From CAYFHQ01 sp964342805 (GTDB taxonomy: Bacteria; Bacillota; Clostridia; Peptostreptococcales; Acidaminobacteraceae): a DNA stretch of 64,000 bases. Where the stretch lies: the NCBI GenBank assembly GCA_964342805.1, contig CAYFHQ010000010.1:7828-71827 (forward strand), written 5' to 3'. Of this stretch, positions 25,401 through 32,258 are shown one piece after another; position 1 is the first letter of the stretch; each line of letters starts with the position of its first letter. Made by a program: the position numbers and the translations under genes. A model generated the notes under the pieces. That model had not been told where the DNA came from, made no database searches, and was given only the letters and a program-made list of their open reading frames with translations.

Positions 25401-25983
25401 GACGAGCGAATTCGTCATACTCGATTGTTTCGATCTTCTGAACTTCGTGGGAAGTACGGAAGCCATCGAAGAAGTGTAGGAATGGAACACGTGTCTTCAC
25501 AGACGCAAGGTGAGCAATACCTCCAAGATCCATAACTTCCTGAACGGAACCGGATGCTAGCATTGCGAAACCTGTTTGACGTGCAGCCATAACGTCAGAG
25601 TGATCGCCGAAAATAGATAGAGCGTGAGACGCAACCGCACGTGCAGAAACGTGGAATACGCCTGGTAGAAGCTCACCAGCGATTTTGTACATGTTAGGGA
25701 TCATCAGTAGTAGACCCTGAGATGCAGTGAACGTAGTTGTCATTGCACCAGCTTGTAGAGAGCCGTGTACTGCACCAGCAGCGCCGCCTTCAGATTGAAG
25801 CTCGGACACAACAACTTCGTTACCGAAGATGTTCTTCTTGCCGTATGCTGCCCACTCATCTACGAATTCTGCCATGTTGGAAGATGGCGTGATTGGGTAA
25901 ATCGCTGCTACATCAGTAAATGCATATGAAACATATGCTGCAGCGGTATTACCGTCCATGGTTTTCATCACTTTGTTACCCAT
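22450..25983 (-). CDS. nifJ: pyruvate:ferredoxin (flavodoxin) oxidoreductase, single-chain
   Basis: PFOR oxidises pyruvate with CoA to acetyl-CoA and CO2, passing electrons to ferredoxin; it is the central fermentation enzyme of clostridia. All domains are present in 1177 residues. The pyruvate-binding N-terminus has TAAAYVSYAFTDVAAIYPITP. Two [4Fe-4S] clusters lie in CIQCNQCSYVCPH and CTGCGNCADICPAK (about residues 690-760). A further Cys pair is in SGACAGCGETPYLK, and the TPP site reads GGDGWAYDIGYGGLDH with VFDTEVYSNTGGQ. Codon use differs from its neighbours, with many CTA leucines, CGT and GAA, as expected of a very highly expressed gene. The start has AAGGAGGCATACAGTCA before ATG. Reduced ferredoxin made here could feed hydrogenases or Rnf-type complexes. 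Confidence 0.97.
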   Translation of the reverse strand: MGNKVMKTMDGNTAAAYVSYAFTDVAAIYPITPSSNMAEFVDEWAAYGKKNIFGNEVVVSELQSEGGAAGAVHGSLQAGAMTTTFTASQGLLLMIPNMYKIAGELLPGVFHVSARAVASHALSIFGDHSDVMAARQTGFAMLASGSVQEVMDLGGIAHLASVKTRVPFLHFFDGFRTSHEVQKIETIEYDEFARLLDWDALNAFRNNSLNPERPVTRGTAQNPDIFFQAREACNTYYDKIPAVVNDYMTEISKITGRDYKPFNYYGAPDADRIIVAMGSVVETVEETIDYLMAQGEKVGMIKVRLYRPFAPEYFFNVLPESVKKIAVLDRTKEPGAIGEPMYLDIRNIFFDKEVAPTIVGGRYGLGSKDTTPSQIKRVFDELKNEAPKNNFTIGINDDVTHLSLAVEENIVTEPEGTVRCKFWGLGSDGTVGANKSAIKIIGDKTDMYAQGYFSYDSKKSGGVTVSHLRFGKSPIRSTYLIDEADYIACHNQSYVTQYDLLKGLKKGGTFVLNCQWDMAELEANLPGEMKKYIADNEIKFYTVNATDLAAEIGLGNRINMVMQSAFFKLAEVIPMEDAVTYLKEAIEKSYGKKGQKIVDMNNAAVEAGSDKLVAIDVPAAWGTAAPTLEKNENEPGFIKNRLRPMNAQVGDMLPVSEFLDQADGTFENGSSAFEKRAIAVTVPEWLPENCIQCNQCSYVCPHAAIRPFLLTDEEKAGAPEGCTTLKAMGKDMGDLHYKIQVSALDCTGCGNCADICPAKNTALVMKPLDTQVPQEVNNWNYIIDLPVKDDKMALGTVKGSQFAQPLFEFSGACAGCGETPYLKAVTQLYGDRMMIANATGCSSIWGGSAPSTPFTKNAQGKGPAWANSLFEDNAEYGFGMALAVKTIRNGMKAQAEKLIAANVADDLKAPFQAWVEGMDNAEASKKATLDVLAALKSDVADETAKEVLAHFENNKDYLIKKSQWIVGGDGWAYDIGYGGLDHVLASGEDVNVLVFDTEVYSNTGGQASKATPTAATAKFAAAGMQVKKKDLGMIAAQYGYVYVAQASMGANKNHFMKVLQEAESYPGPSLIIVYAPCIAHGIKTGMGTTQNRMKEAVDSGYWHLWRFNPELKAQGKNPFVLDSKEPTMAFQDFLMGETRYTTLKNEFPAVADDLFAKAEAEAKDRYDGYVRMANMEF

Positions 25984-26095
25984 TGACTGTATGCCTCCTT
26001 ATTCGTGTGATGAAATGCGTTCACAACCTTGTTTCTTCTCCTAAAAACAAGCAAATGAACAGACATTTCATAAAAGACGATAGTCGTACATGCTC

Positions 26096-26124
26096 AGTAT
26101 AGTATATTGTATACAACGTGTCAA
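26096..26124 (-). promoter_or_regulatory. PFOR promoter
   Basis: On the minus strand TTGACA (26119-26124) and TATACT (26096-26101) are 17 bp apart. The spacer holds the perfect palindrome TTGTATACAA, so a repressor bound there would block RNA polymerase. Confidence 0.8.
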
Positions 26125-26139
26125 TCTATTTGTATACCT
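26107..26139. promoter_or_regulatory. two TTGTATACAA-type operators at the PFOR promoter
   Basis: Site 1, TTGTATACAA at 26107-26116, lies in the promoter spacer. Site 2, TTGTATACCT at 26130-26139 (8 of 10 matches), lies just upstream of the -35 box, 23 bp away centre to centre. Confidence 0.6.
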
Positions 26140-26209
26140 GCATTCCAAGGAAAACGCAGGAAAATGACAACGTTTTCCGACCCGTGGAATTCCACCTCCA
26201 ATCCGCTGA

Positions 26210-26219
26210 TTGTATACAA
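26210..26219. promoter_or_regulatory. third, distal TTGTATACAA site
   Basis: A perfect copy of the same 10-bp palindrome lies 103 bp (about ten helix turns) upstream of site 1. This allows a DNA loop between bound regulators. Confidence 0.5.
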
Positions 26220-26340
26220 TATACACAAGTGCGTTGAATTGCTTCCTTTATATATATGGCTCATAGAAGGATCAATTATTTTCCTATTGGTTTATTTACT
26301 GAATAAAAAAAGTTTCGGTCGAAAATGAGTAGATTACCTT

Positions 26341-26360
26341 CACCCCTCCCCCAAGGGGTG
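26341..26360. promoter_or_regulatory. dyad upstream of osmC-like gene
   Basis: CACCCCT and AGGGGTG form 7-bp arms directly before a TTATGCT -10-like box and about 44 bases before the gene start. It may be an operator. Confidence 0.3.
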
Positions 26361-26403
26361 TTATGCTGGAACGGAAGTGGTTCAACTTGAAAGGAGACAA
26401 GTC

Positions 26404-26808
26404 ATGGCATATATAGAAGTGAATTTCCCAGGAGGCAAACGGGTAGATGCGCACGTTCGCGACCGTGTCATCTCCACTGACCAACCCACCCGCGCAGGCG
26501 GTGACGGTAGCGCACCAACACCCTTTGAGCTATTCCTGTCCTCCATTGCAACCTGCGCTGGCATTTACGCCCTTGGTTTTTGTGAGTCCAAGGGTCTTTC
26601 CACGGAAGGGCTCAAACTCCATATGGACCTGGTAAAGGATAAGGAAACCAAGATGATCACCGATATCAAGATGCACCTGGACCTTCCCAAGGACTTTCCA
26701 GCCAAGTACGAAAAGGCCATTCTACGGTCCATGGATCTGTGTGCGGTGAAGAAGCATATGTTCCAACCACCGGCCTTTCATATTACGGCTGAAACCATCT
26801 CTGAATAA
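26404..26808 (+). CDS. OsmC/Ohr-family protein
   Basis: This is a 134-residue OsmC-fold protein. The segment APTPFELFLSSIATCAGIYA (about residues 39-58) holds the first active Cys and MDLCAVKKHM (about 112-121) holds the second, in the positions of the peroxide-reducing Cys pair of this family. The central YxxxK-type strand region (DIKMHLDLPKDFPAKYEKAI) also fits. Members reduce organic hydroperoxides with thiol or lipoyl donors. ATG 26404 is chosen for GAAAGGAGACAAGTC; the reading frame extends upstream without a ribosome site. It is transcribed alone and ends at a strong terminator. Confidence 0.85.
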   Translation: MAYIEVNFPGGKRVDAHVRDRVISTDQPTRAGGDGSAPTPFELFLSSIATCAGIYALGFCESKGLSTEGLKLHMDLVKDKETKMITDIKMHLDLPKDFPAKYEKAILRSMDLCAVKKHMFQPPAFHITAETISE

Positions 26809-26809
26809 C

Positions 26810-26847
26810 AAAGGCGGTTAGCATGGTGTTCCATGTTAACCGCCTTT
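26810..26847 (+). terminator. terminator after osmC-like gene
   Basis: AAAGGCGGTTA pairs with TAACCGCCTTT, and the inner CATGG/CCATG extends the stem. GTT follows. Confidence 0.75.
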
Positions 26848-26925
26848 GTTCCAACTATTTTTGTTTATCCTTCTAATATTTGCTAATCTAAAATAGCAAA
26901 AACAACTCATTAGAAGGAGCGACCC

Positions 26926-27297
26926 ATGATCAAACGTATTGACATCCCACCCTATGACAGTTATGACCTGTCTGCCTTCGTTGTTACAGGCGACCTGGTT
27001 CACATTGGCCACTTTGGCGGTTACTGCGACGCGAAAGGCAATCTACTGACAACTATCGAAGAACAAATGGACCAAACCCTATCCAACTTGGAAAGAGCCC
27101 TGGGCAAAATAGACCTGACCCTGGACGACGTGGTCAACCTCACTGTCCTGCTAAAAAACACGGACGACTTTCAAGGCATGCATAGCGTGTGGAAGAAGCG
27201 TTTTAAAGAAGGCCACTATCCCGTTCGGTCTGGCCTGTTTACGGACTTTGTCAGTGAAGACTGCCTGGTTCAGGTTTTTGGATTTGCCAGCTATTAA
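26926..27297 (+). CDS. RidA/YjgF-family protein
   Basis: This 123-residue protein has the RidA fold. The chain starts with a hydrophobic strand and the VHIGHFGG segment. A helix with TIEEQMDQTLSNLERAL leads to the DDVVNLTVLLKN strand, and PVRSGLFTDFVSEDCLVQVFGFA contains the Arg that binds the carboxylate of imine/enamine substrates, plus the following Glu. RidA removes reactive 2-aminoacrylate made by PLP enzymes; some relatives have other deaminase roles. ATG 26926 follows AGAAGGAGCGACCC. The usual N-terminal SxxxP motif is weaker here, so it may belong to a lateral subgroup. Confidence 0.82.
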   Translation: MIKRIDIPPYDSYDLSAFVVTGDLVHIGHFGGYCDAKGNLLTTIEEQMDQTLSNLERALGKIDLTLDDVVNLTVLLKNTDDFQGMHSVWKKRFKEGHYPVRSGLFTDFVSEDCLVQVFGFASY

Positions 27298-27328
27298 GAT
27301 CAGAAAGCATGGATGTAGGCATAAGAAA

Positions 27329-27356
27329 AGCGGTTCGGAGATATTTCCGAGCCGCT
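27329..27356 (+). terminator. weak hairpin after ridA-like gene
   Basis: AGCGGTTCGGA pairs with TCCGAGCCGCT (one mismatch) and is followed by GGTTTAAA. It lies between convergent genes. Confidence 0.45.
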
Positions 27357-27472
27357 GGTTTAAATGGTTTTACTTATTCCTTGCCTTGTATTTGTAGTTC
27401 TGTGTCTTCTTAAGGTTAATCAGTTCTTCAAATGAACCACGAAATGATTCATAGAGCAGTCTTTGGTGTCTC

Positions 27473-27838
27473 TTATGACCAATCCTCGTCATCATCATAG
27501 CGGTCGTCGTCTCGGTCCATATCGATATGAACTCTTGGACCCCGGTTACGATGTACAAGGAAGCTGGTTCCGATAGCTACAAGAATAAATGGAACAAGGG
27601 TAATACCGGAGCTAATGCCCAGTGGTGTTGTATGGGCCAAGGTAAATGAAGCACCCACTGCGATGGTCACCATAGGACCCGTTCCAAATGGATCACGTAC
27701 AAAGTTATACACACCTATGCCTAAAACGATCAGGGGCCACAAGTTCCCTAGGCCGATTGAAACGATTCCCATATTATTCAGAAGTGCCAGTGCACCAAAT
27801 GCCAAGAAGGCCAACCCGATTCCATATTGTCTATTCAT
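27473..27838 (-). CDS. small membrane protein, LiaF/DUF5668-like
   Basis: From ATG 27838 (site GAGG, 7 bases away) this is a 121-residue protein. It has four hydrophobic segments (GIGLAFLAFGALALLNNM, WPLIVLGIGVYNFV, MVTIAVGASFTLAH and ITLVPFILVAIGTSFLV). A very acidic tail with Arg/Asp repeats (DMDRDDDRYDDDEDW) follows. The opening helix followed by NLWPLIVLGIGVY matches the N-terminal membrane part of LiaF and DUF5668 proteins, but the C-terminal LiaF domain is missing. Its role is unknown; such proteins often sit in envelope-stress systems, although no partner is adjacent. Confidence 0.65.
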   Translation of the reverse strand: MNRQYGIGLAFLAFGALALLNNMGIVSIGLGNLWPLIVLGIGVYNFVRDPFGTGPMVTIAVGASFTLAHTTPLGISSGITLVPFILVAIGTSFLVHRNRGPRVHIDMDRDDDRYDDDEDWS

Positions 27839-27983
27839 TTTCATACCTCTTTCCAATTCCTTATCCTAACTCCATTGTTCCAAACCCTGCCACTGGTGTC
27901 AATGGATCTCAATGTCTTTTCATGGACCTCTCATGGACTTCTAATCTTTAAGGAAAATTCAAGGTCCCAAGGGGGTAAATCAT

Positions 27984-28013
27984 TTGACATGACTTTCACA
28001 AGGACTGTAAAAT
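27984..28013 (+). promoter_or_regulatory. promoter of the HD-GYP gene
   Basis: TTGACA (27984-27989) and TAAAAT (28008-28013) are 18 bp apart, about 105 bases before the start codon. Confidence 0.6.
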
Positions 28014-28018
28014 GGTAT

Positions 28019-28033
28019 TGATAATCGTTATCG
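28019..28033. promoter_or_regulatory. Fur-box-like palindrome at the HD-GYP transcription start
   Basis: TGATAATCGTTATCG matches 13 of 15 positions of the 7-1-7 Fur pattern (TGATAATnATTATCA) and covers the expected start of transcription. Confidence 0.45.
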
Positions 28034-28116
28034 CCACCAAAAGACCCATCGATCTTTCCTATTGGTTCTCTAACACACATAAATAGAAAGCAATAACATG
28101 CAGTCAGGATAAAACA

Positions 28117-28746
28117 ATGAAAACATTTTGCCTGAGAGAAATCTCAGACGACATTATACACTGCCTTACAGAGGCACTGGACGCAAAAGACCCTTATACC
28201 TCCGGCCATTCCCATCGAGTTGGTGAAATGTCCTACGATCTAGCTGTCGCCATGGGACTCCCCCCATTTGAATGTCAGTTGATCCACATTGCTGGTCATG
28301 TACATGACATCGGGAAAATCGGTATACCCGATTCCATCCTACATAAAGACGGCCCCCTCAATGACGAGGAGTGGGCTGTTATTCAAAAGCACCCCCAAAT
28401 CGGCCACGGGATCTTGTCCAAGTGTGAACGCCTGTCAGAAATCGCCCGCATTATCCTCCACCACCACGAACGGTTCGATGGCAAGGGCTACCCCCTTGGT
28501 TTGTCTGGCCAAAACATCACCATCGGTGGCCGGATCATTGCAGTTTGCGACACCATTGACGCCATGACATCCTGTCGACCCTACCGAAGTGCCTATAGCT
28601 GGCAGGCCAGCTATCAAGAAGTCATCAAAAATGCAGGAACACAATTTGATCCAGACGTGGTCAACGCTATGATCCCCCTCTTTCCCAAGTGGGAGCAGCG
28701 GTTTCATGGTGAGGGGGAGAAGAAGCCTTCTTCTCACATTGCCTAA
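28117..28746 (+). CDS. HD-GYP domain phosphodiesterase, stand-alone
   Basis: Nearly the whole 209-residue chain is one HD-GYP domain. It has HSHRVGEMSYDLA with the first metal His, GHVHDIGKIGIP (the HD pair), KHPQIGHGIL, LHHHERFDGKGYPLG (HHExxDGxGYP) and AVCDTIDAMTSCRPYR. All metal ligands and the GYP triad seem intact, so cyclic di-GMP hydrolysis is likely. No sensor, receiver or GGDEF domain is attached. The ribosome site (CAGGATAAAACA) is weak. It lies alone behind a promoter with a Fur-box-like element, so iron might influence it. Confidence 0.92.
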   Translation: MKTFCLREISDDIIHCLTEALDAKDPYTSGHSHRVGEMSYDLAVAMGLPPFECQLIHIAGHVHDIGKIGIPDSILHKDGPLNDEEWAVIQKHPQIGHGILSKCERLSEIARIILHHHERFDGKGYPLGLSGQNITIGGRIIAVCDTIDAMTSCRPYRSAYSWQASYQEVIKNAGTQFDPDVVNAMIPLFPKWEQRFHGEGEKKPSSHIA

Positions 28747-28753
28747 CATTCTA

Positions 28754-28783
28754 TTGTTTACATAAGGAAAAACATGGTATAAT
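28754..28783 (+). promoter_or_regulatory. promoter in the gap after the HD-GYP gene
   Basis: TTGTTT (28754-28759) and a perfect TATAAT (28778-28783) are 18 bp apart. No plus-strand gene follows; see the RNA candidate. Confidence 0.45.
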
Positions 28784-28789
28784 CAGTTT

Positions 28790-29020
28790 ACCAGAAGATG
28801 CATTGTCCAAGAGAAAGGGGCAATGTCTGATGGCCTATCGTAGGTTTTTACGTTACTCACCTACCTTTCTCTAGTCGTTCACGACGAAAACAAAACGTAA
28901 TACGTGACAAAACACTTTCACCAATCAAGTACTATCGAGCAGTCTACATAATAACCAGTTGACCTATTTCAACTTAGTGACAATAAAAAAAGCGTTGCAC
29001 CCAAACGGGCGCAACGCTTT
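28790..29020 (+). ncRNA. possible small RNA downstream of the HD-GYP gene
   Basis: A TATAAT promoter is followed by hairpins CATTGTCC/GGGCAATG (28801-28825) and GTAGGT/ACCTAC (28840-28864), the latter followed by CTTTCTCT. A further possible end is the terminator at 28989-29020. No open frame is present. This is only a candidate. Confidence 0.25.
28989..29020 (-). terminator. terminator after methyltransferase gene
   Basis: AAAGCGTTGC and GCAACGCTTT form a 10-bp stem. On the minus strand TTTTTTTATTG follows; on the plus strand only TTTACTC does. Confidence 0.85.
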
Positions 29021-29037
29021 ACTCATTTCAATTATAC

Positions 29038-30222
29038 TTACTCCCCATGATAATCCCGAACAACCCGGGTAAAACCATGGCCATAGGCCTGCTCCAAATA
29101 AGGTTCCACACCCCAGAACTGCTTAAAGGCCTTGTACTGGGCAATGGACTCCTTCTTGTCAAAGTCCTTTTTAAAGGCACGGATGAGGATATTCTTTGGT
29201 GTGTGCTCCATGTCAATGAACTCCAGCATTTGTACCTGGTAGCCCATGATTTCAAGGGCCATGCCCCGGAGGGAGTCCGTCACCAGAGAGGACATTTTTT
29301 CCTTGATAATCCCGTGCTTTTCCATGGGTTCCATGACTGGATTGCTGATCTTTTTAAAGAGTTCATGTTGACAGCAGGGTACGGCCAAAATCACTGACGC
29401 GTCCCAGCTGACGGCCTTGGCGAGCGCATCGTCTGTGGCCGTGTCGCAGGCATGGAGGGAAACCACCATGTCCACTTGCTCGTGGCCAGTGTAGTCCCGA
29501 ATGTCTCCCTTGAGGAACTTGAGTCCCGTATAACCAAGGGCCTTGCTGACCTGGTTACAGTAGGAAATGACGTCTTCTTTGAGGTCAAGACCCACAATTT
29601 GCACGTCCATTTTCAACTGGTCCACCAGGTACCAGTAAAGGGCAAAGGTCAAGTAGGCCTTGCCGCAGCCAAAATCAATAATTTGAATGGTCCGGTCGTC
29701 TGGCAGGTGGGGAATGCAGTCTGCCACCATCTCCACATAACGATTGAGCTGGCGGAATTTATCATAGCGCTTGGCTAGAACCTTGCCATCGGCATTCATA
29801 ACCCCCAAATGAACCAAGAAGTCATGGGCCACGCCTTCTTCGAGGATATACTGTTTCTTGCGATTGTGGGACAAGTCCACGGAATTTCTTGTTGGTGGCT
29901 TTTTCAGGATTTTCACCTTTCCATTTTTGCTCACCAAGACCTGCCAGTCCGCGTCAATGGAATAGACCATGGCCTGGCGGAAGTAGTCTTCCATGAGGCC
30001 GTCTAACCGGTCGCCCGCTTCTTTGGCGTCTAAATTTTCGTGGAGAACCTTGTTGTCGTAGTGGAGGGCTAACTGGATCTTTCGCTCTCCGCCGATCAAA
30101 ACCGGTTTCACGTCTACCTTCTTAAAGGTCTTGTCGACCCCTTTTTTCACATTGGACAGGACCGCAAAGATAATGGTCTCGTCCTCCAGTACAGATCGAA
30201 TTAATCGACTGACGTCTTCCAT
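29038..30222 (-). CDS. SAM-dependent methyltransferase, METTL25/GSTCD-like
   Basis: The 394-residue protein has a non-catalytic N-terminal domain (about residues 1-165) and a Rossmann methyltransferase domain. Motif I is IIDFGCGKAYLTFALYW, and the acidic residue after strand 2 is in IVGLDLKED. VSLHACDTATDDALAKAV and AVPCCQHELF are characteristic of the METTL25/GSTCD-type group. The PCCQ segment in the place of the usual catalytic NPPY is a family feature. Some relatives methylate rRNA or protein; the target here is unknown. ATG 30222 follows GAGGAGTTCAAACCATC. The SDR gene 28 bases upstream on the same strand is probably co-transcribed. Confidence 0.82.
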   Translation of the reverse strand: MEDVSRLIRSVLEDETIIFAVLSNVKKGVDKTFKKVDVKPVLIGGERKIQLALHYDNKVLHENLDAKEAGDRLDGLMEDYFRQAMVYSIDADWQVLVSKNGKVKILKKPPTRNSVDLSHNRKKQYILEEGVAHDFLVHLGVMNADGKVLAKRYDKFRQLNRYVEMVADCIPHLPDDRTIQIIDFGCGKAYLTFALYWYLVDQLKMDVQIVGLDLKEDVISYCNQVSKALGYTGLKFLKGDIRDYTGHEQVDMVVSLHACDTATDDALAKAVSWDASVILAVPCCQHELFKKISNPVMEPMEKHGIIKEKMSSLVTDSLRGMALEIMGYQVQMLEFIDMEHTPKNILIRAFKKDFDKKESIAQYKAFKQFWGVEPYLEQAYGHGFTRVVRDYHGE

Positions 30223-30250
30223 GATGGTTTGAACTCCTCTTTACTCAACT

Positions 30251-30979
30251 CTAGTCAAAATCTCGAACGTCCACAATGCCACCTTGCTTCATAGCCGGGT
30301 CGTTCAACAATTGTACCACAACAGCAGCCACGTCTTCAGGCTTTCTGAGGGCACCTTCCTCTTTAAATCCTATAAAGCGCTCTAGGTCCGCAAAGTCTTC
30401 CTTGCTGGACGAGCGGATTTCTGCTTGCATACCGGTGTCCATGATCCCTGGGCCAAAGGAAATGGCTCGAACGCCTTCTTCCCCCTGCTCTAGGCCAATA
30501 CTCCGGGTCATCATGTCCTCTCCTGCTTTTGCCGTACAGTAGGGGCCCCAGCCGGAAAAAGGTCGTTTACCCGCTCCAGAGGAAACCGTAAAGATCTTGG
30601 CCTTAGATTCATACCCCGCCACTTCCCGAATAAAGGCGGAAGAAAGGACCATGGGCGCTACCACGTTGACATTCATAGACAACTGAATTTCGCCAGCTGT
30701 CATCTTACCCATTTCCCGGATGGGTTGGATCATACCTGCGTTGTTGATCAAGGCGATCTGGCTCACGGCTTCCATATCAATGTCTGCAAAAATGGCGTCC
30801 ATGATATTGTCCAGCTGGCCGACGTTGTTAAGGTCTTCTACAAAGACATCGGTTCCTGCAGGTACCGGGTCCATTTCCTTGCGGGAGATCACATTGACCT
30901 TCCAGCCCTCTTCACTCAAAAGGTCCAAAATCTTTGCCCCAAGTCCCCTGGAAGCACCTGTTAAAATTGCAATTTTCAT
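30251..30979 (-). CDS. short-chain dehydrogenase/reductase, sepiapterin/benzil-reductase-like
   Basis: This is a classical SDR of 242 residues. It has the cofactor motif LTGASRGLGAK (residues 5-15) with an Arg for NADPH preference (VISRKE), and NNAGMI near 79-84. Catalytic Ser is in TVSSGAGKRPF, and Tyr/Lys are in GPYCTAKAGED. The overall pattern, including SSGAGKRPFSGWGPYC, resembles the bacterial sepiapterin-reductase/benzil-reductase (YueD) group, which reduces diketones. The natural substrate is unknown. The minus-strand promoter at 31090-31118 probably drives it together with the methyltransferase gene. Confidence 0.88.
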   Translation of the reverse strand: MKIAILTGASRGLGAKILDLLSEEGWKVNVISRKEMDPVPAGTDVFVEDLNNVGQLDNIMDAIFADIDMEAVSQIALINNAGMIQPIREMGKMTAGEIQLSMNVNVVAPMVLSSAFIREVAGYESKAKIFTVSSGAGKRPFSGWGPYCTAKAGEDMMTRSIGLEQGEEGVRAISFGPGIMDTGMQAEIRSSSKEDFADLERFIGFKEEGALRKPEDVAAVVVQLLNDPAMKQGGIVDVRDFD

Positions 30980-31089
30980 AAGTCACGTCTCCCTTTCCCT
31001 TTTTTCACCAAACATTTTAAATTTCTACTCTTTTTTGCGGGAGTCCCACAAAAAATCGGGTATAAACATTTCGATATTCAATCTATTTC

Positions 31090-31118
31090 ATTATAGCGGT
31101 TTCCCAGCGCTTGTTCAA
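31090..31118 (-). promoter_or_regulatory. SDR promoter
   Basis: TTGAAC (31113-31118) and TATAAT (31090-31095) on the minus strand are separated by 17 bp. The palindrome at 31122-31139 lies just upstream. Confidence 0.65.
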
Positions 31119-31200
31119 TTTACACCACAATAGTGGTGTTTAAGGTTTTAGGCGAATGGGAATAAAAATGATATCAATACAGTTTCTCAATATATTCACA

Positions 31201-31216
31201 ATGGTAACGTTTTCAT
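31201..31216. promoter_or_regulatory. cre-like CcpA site upstream of rnf operon
   Basis: ATGGTAACGTTTTCAT fits the cre consensus WTGNAANCGNWWNCAW with one mismatch. It lies 71 bases before the first rnf gene. Confidence 0.45.
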
Positions 31217-31286
31217 GTTTGCCCTTTCACAAAGAGAACCTGGTTGATCGACATCATTTGACTACATAAAAGGGGGAATTACATTC

Positions 31287-32258
31287 ATGAGCATCTTCGG
31301 CATTAAATTCATGAAACAAGTGCTCATGCGCAAGGTGGTCTACTCGCTGATCCCAATTATTTTGGCTTCAGTCTACTTCTTCGGTTGGCGGTCTGTCATA
31401 CTTATGGCCGTTGTCACCGTTGCAGGTGTCCTAACCGAGTGGGCTTTCAAGCGCAAAGGCAACAAACCTGTTTCAGAGGCAGTATTCGTCACCGCAATCC
31501 TCTTCACACTCACCCTACCACCACAAACCCCATACTGGGTTGCCGTTTTAGGTATTGTATTCGGTATTGTTTTCGGTAAAGAAGTTTTTGGTGGATTCGG
31601 ACGAAATGTCTTTAACCCTGCACTCGTAGGGCGTGCGTTTATATACGTCTCCTTCCCGAAATTCCTGACCATTGAATGGACCAAGCCATTCACAGGCCTT
31701 CTCGGGGGTTTTACCCACTATCTAGGTGAACCGATCGATGCAGTCACCACCGCAACCCCTATGTTGGCCTTTAGAGCCACAGGGGAGACCATGGACTTCA
31801 CCAAGATCCTATTTGGTCAGATATCCGGTTCCTTGGGTGAAACCAGCGCCCTCTTGATTATCCTTGCAGGGATCTACCTGGTCTATACCAAAACGGCCAA
31901 CAAAGAAGGAACGCTCGGAACCCTAGTCGGTTTCTTGGCCATGACCTTGACCTTCAACGCCCTGGGCGTTACCCAAGTTCCAGACCCACTATTCGGTCTA
32001 TTCTCCGGCGGTATTCTTTTCGCCGCAGTCTTTATGGTAACAGACCCTATTTCCTCACCCAAGACCAAGGAAGGCCGCTGGATCTACGGGATATTAATCG
32101 GTATCGTCACCGTGGTCATCCGGGGCTTTGCCCTCTTTGCAGGTGGCGTCATGTTCGCCATCCTCATAGGAAACAGTTTTGCGCCGATCATTGACGAAAC
32201 CGTGAAATACTTCAAGGGTCGACAAAAAGCAAAAGCAGCAGCGAAGGAGGTGACCTAA
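31287..32258 (+). CDS. rnfD: RnfD/NqrB-family membrane subunit
   Basis: This 323-residue protein has about nine membrane segments and is the size of RnfD rather than the longer NqrB (about 410). The covalent-FMN region reads PIDAVTTATPM, with the acceptor Thr in the T-T-A-T motif used by RnfD/NqrB. It also has GRNVFNPALVGRAFIYVSFP and FMVTDPISSPKTKEGR, which are strongly conserved in the family. It forms part of the Na+/H+ path and carries electrons through the membrane. It is the first gene of the operon, with a GGGGGAATTACATTC site, and its stop overlaps the next start as TAATG. Confidence 0.92.
   Translation: MSIFGIKFMKQVLMRKVVYSLIPIILASVYFFGWRSVILMAVVTVAGVLTEWAFKRKGNKPVSEAVFVTAILFTLTLPPQTPYWVAVLGIVFGIVFGKEVFGGFGRNVFNPALVGRAFIYVSFPKFLTIEWTKPFTGLLGGFTHYLGEPIDAVTTATPMLAFRATGETMDFTKILFGQISGSLGETSALLIILAGIYLVYTKTANKEGTLGTLVGFLAMTLTFNALGVTQVPDPLFGLFSGGILFAAVFMVTDPISSPKTKEGRWIYGILIGIVTVVIRGFALFAGGVMFAILIGNSFAPIIDETVKYFKGRQKAKAAAKEVT

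Larger units (their letters stand above)
30980..31286. other. divergent control region between SDR and rnf genes
   Basis: No gene seen. It holds the SDR promoter, a palindrome ACACCAC-AATA-GTGGTGT (31122-31139) and a cre-like sequence (31201-31216). Confidence 0.5.

Noticed and set aside
27370..27558. 62-codon minus-strand frame overlapping the end of the LiaF-like gene
   Set aside because: It has no ribosome site, overlaps a well-supported membrane protein gene in another frame and has an unlikely composition.
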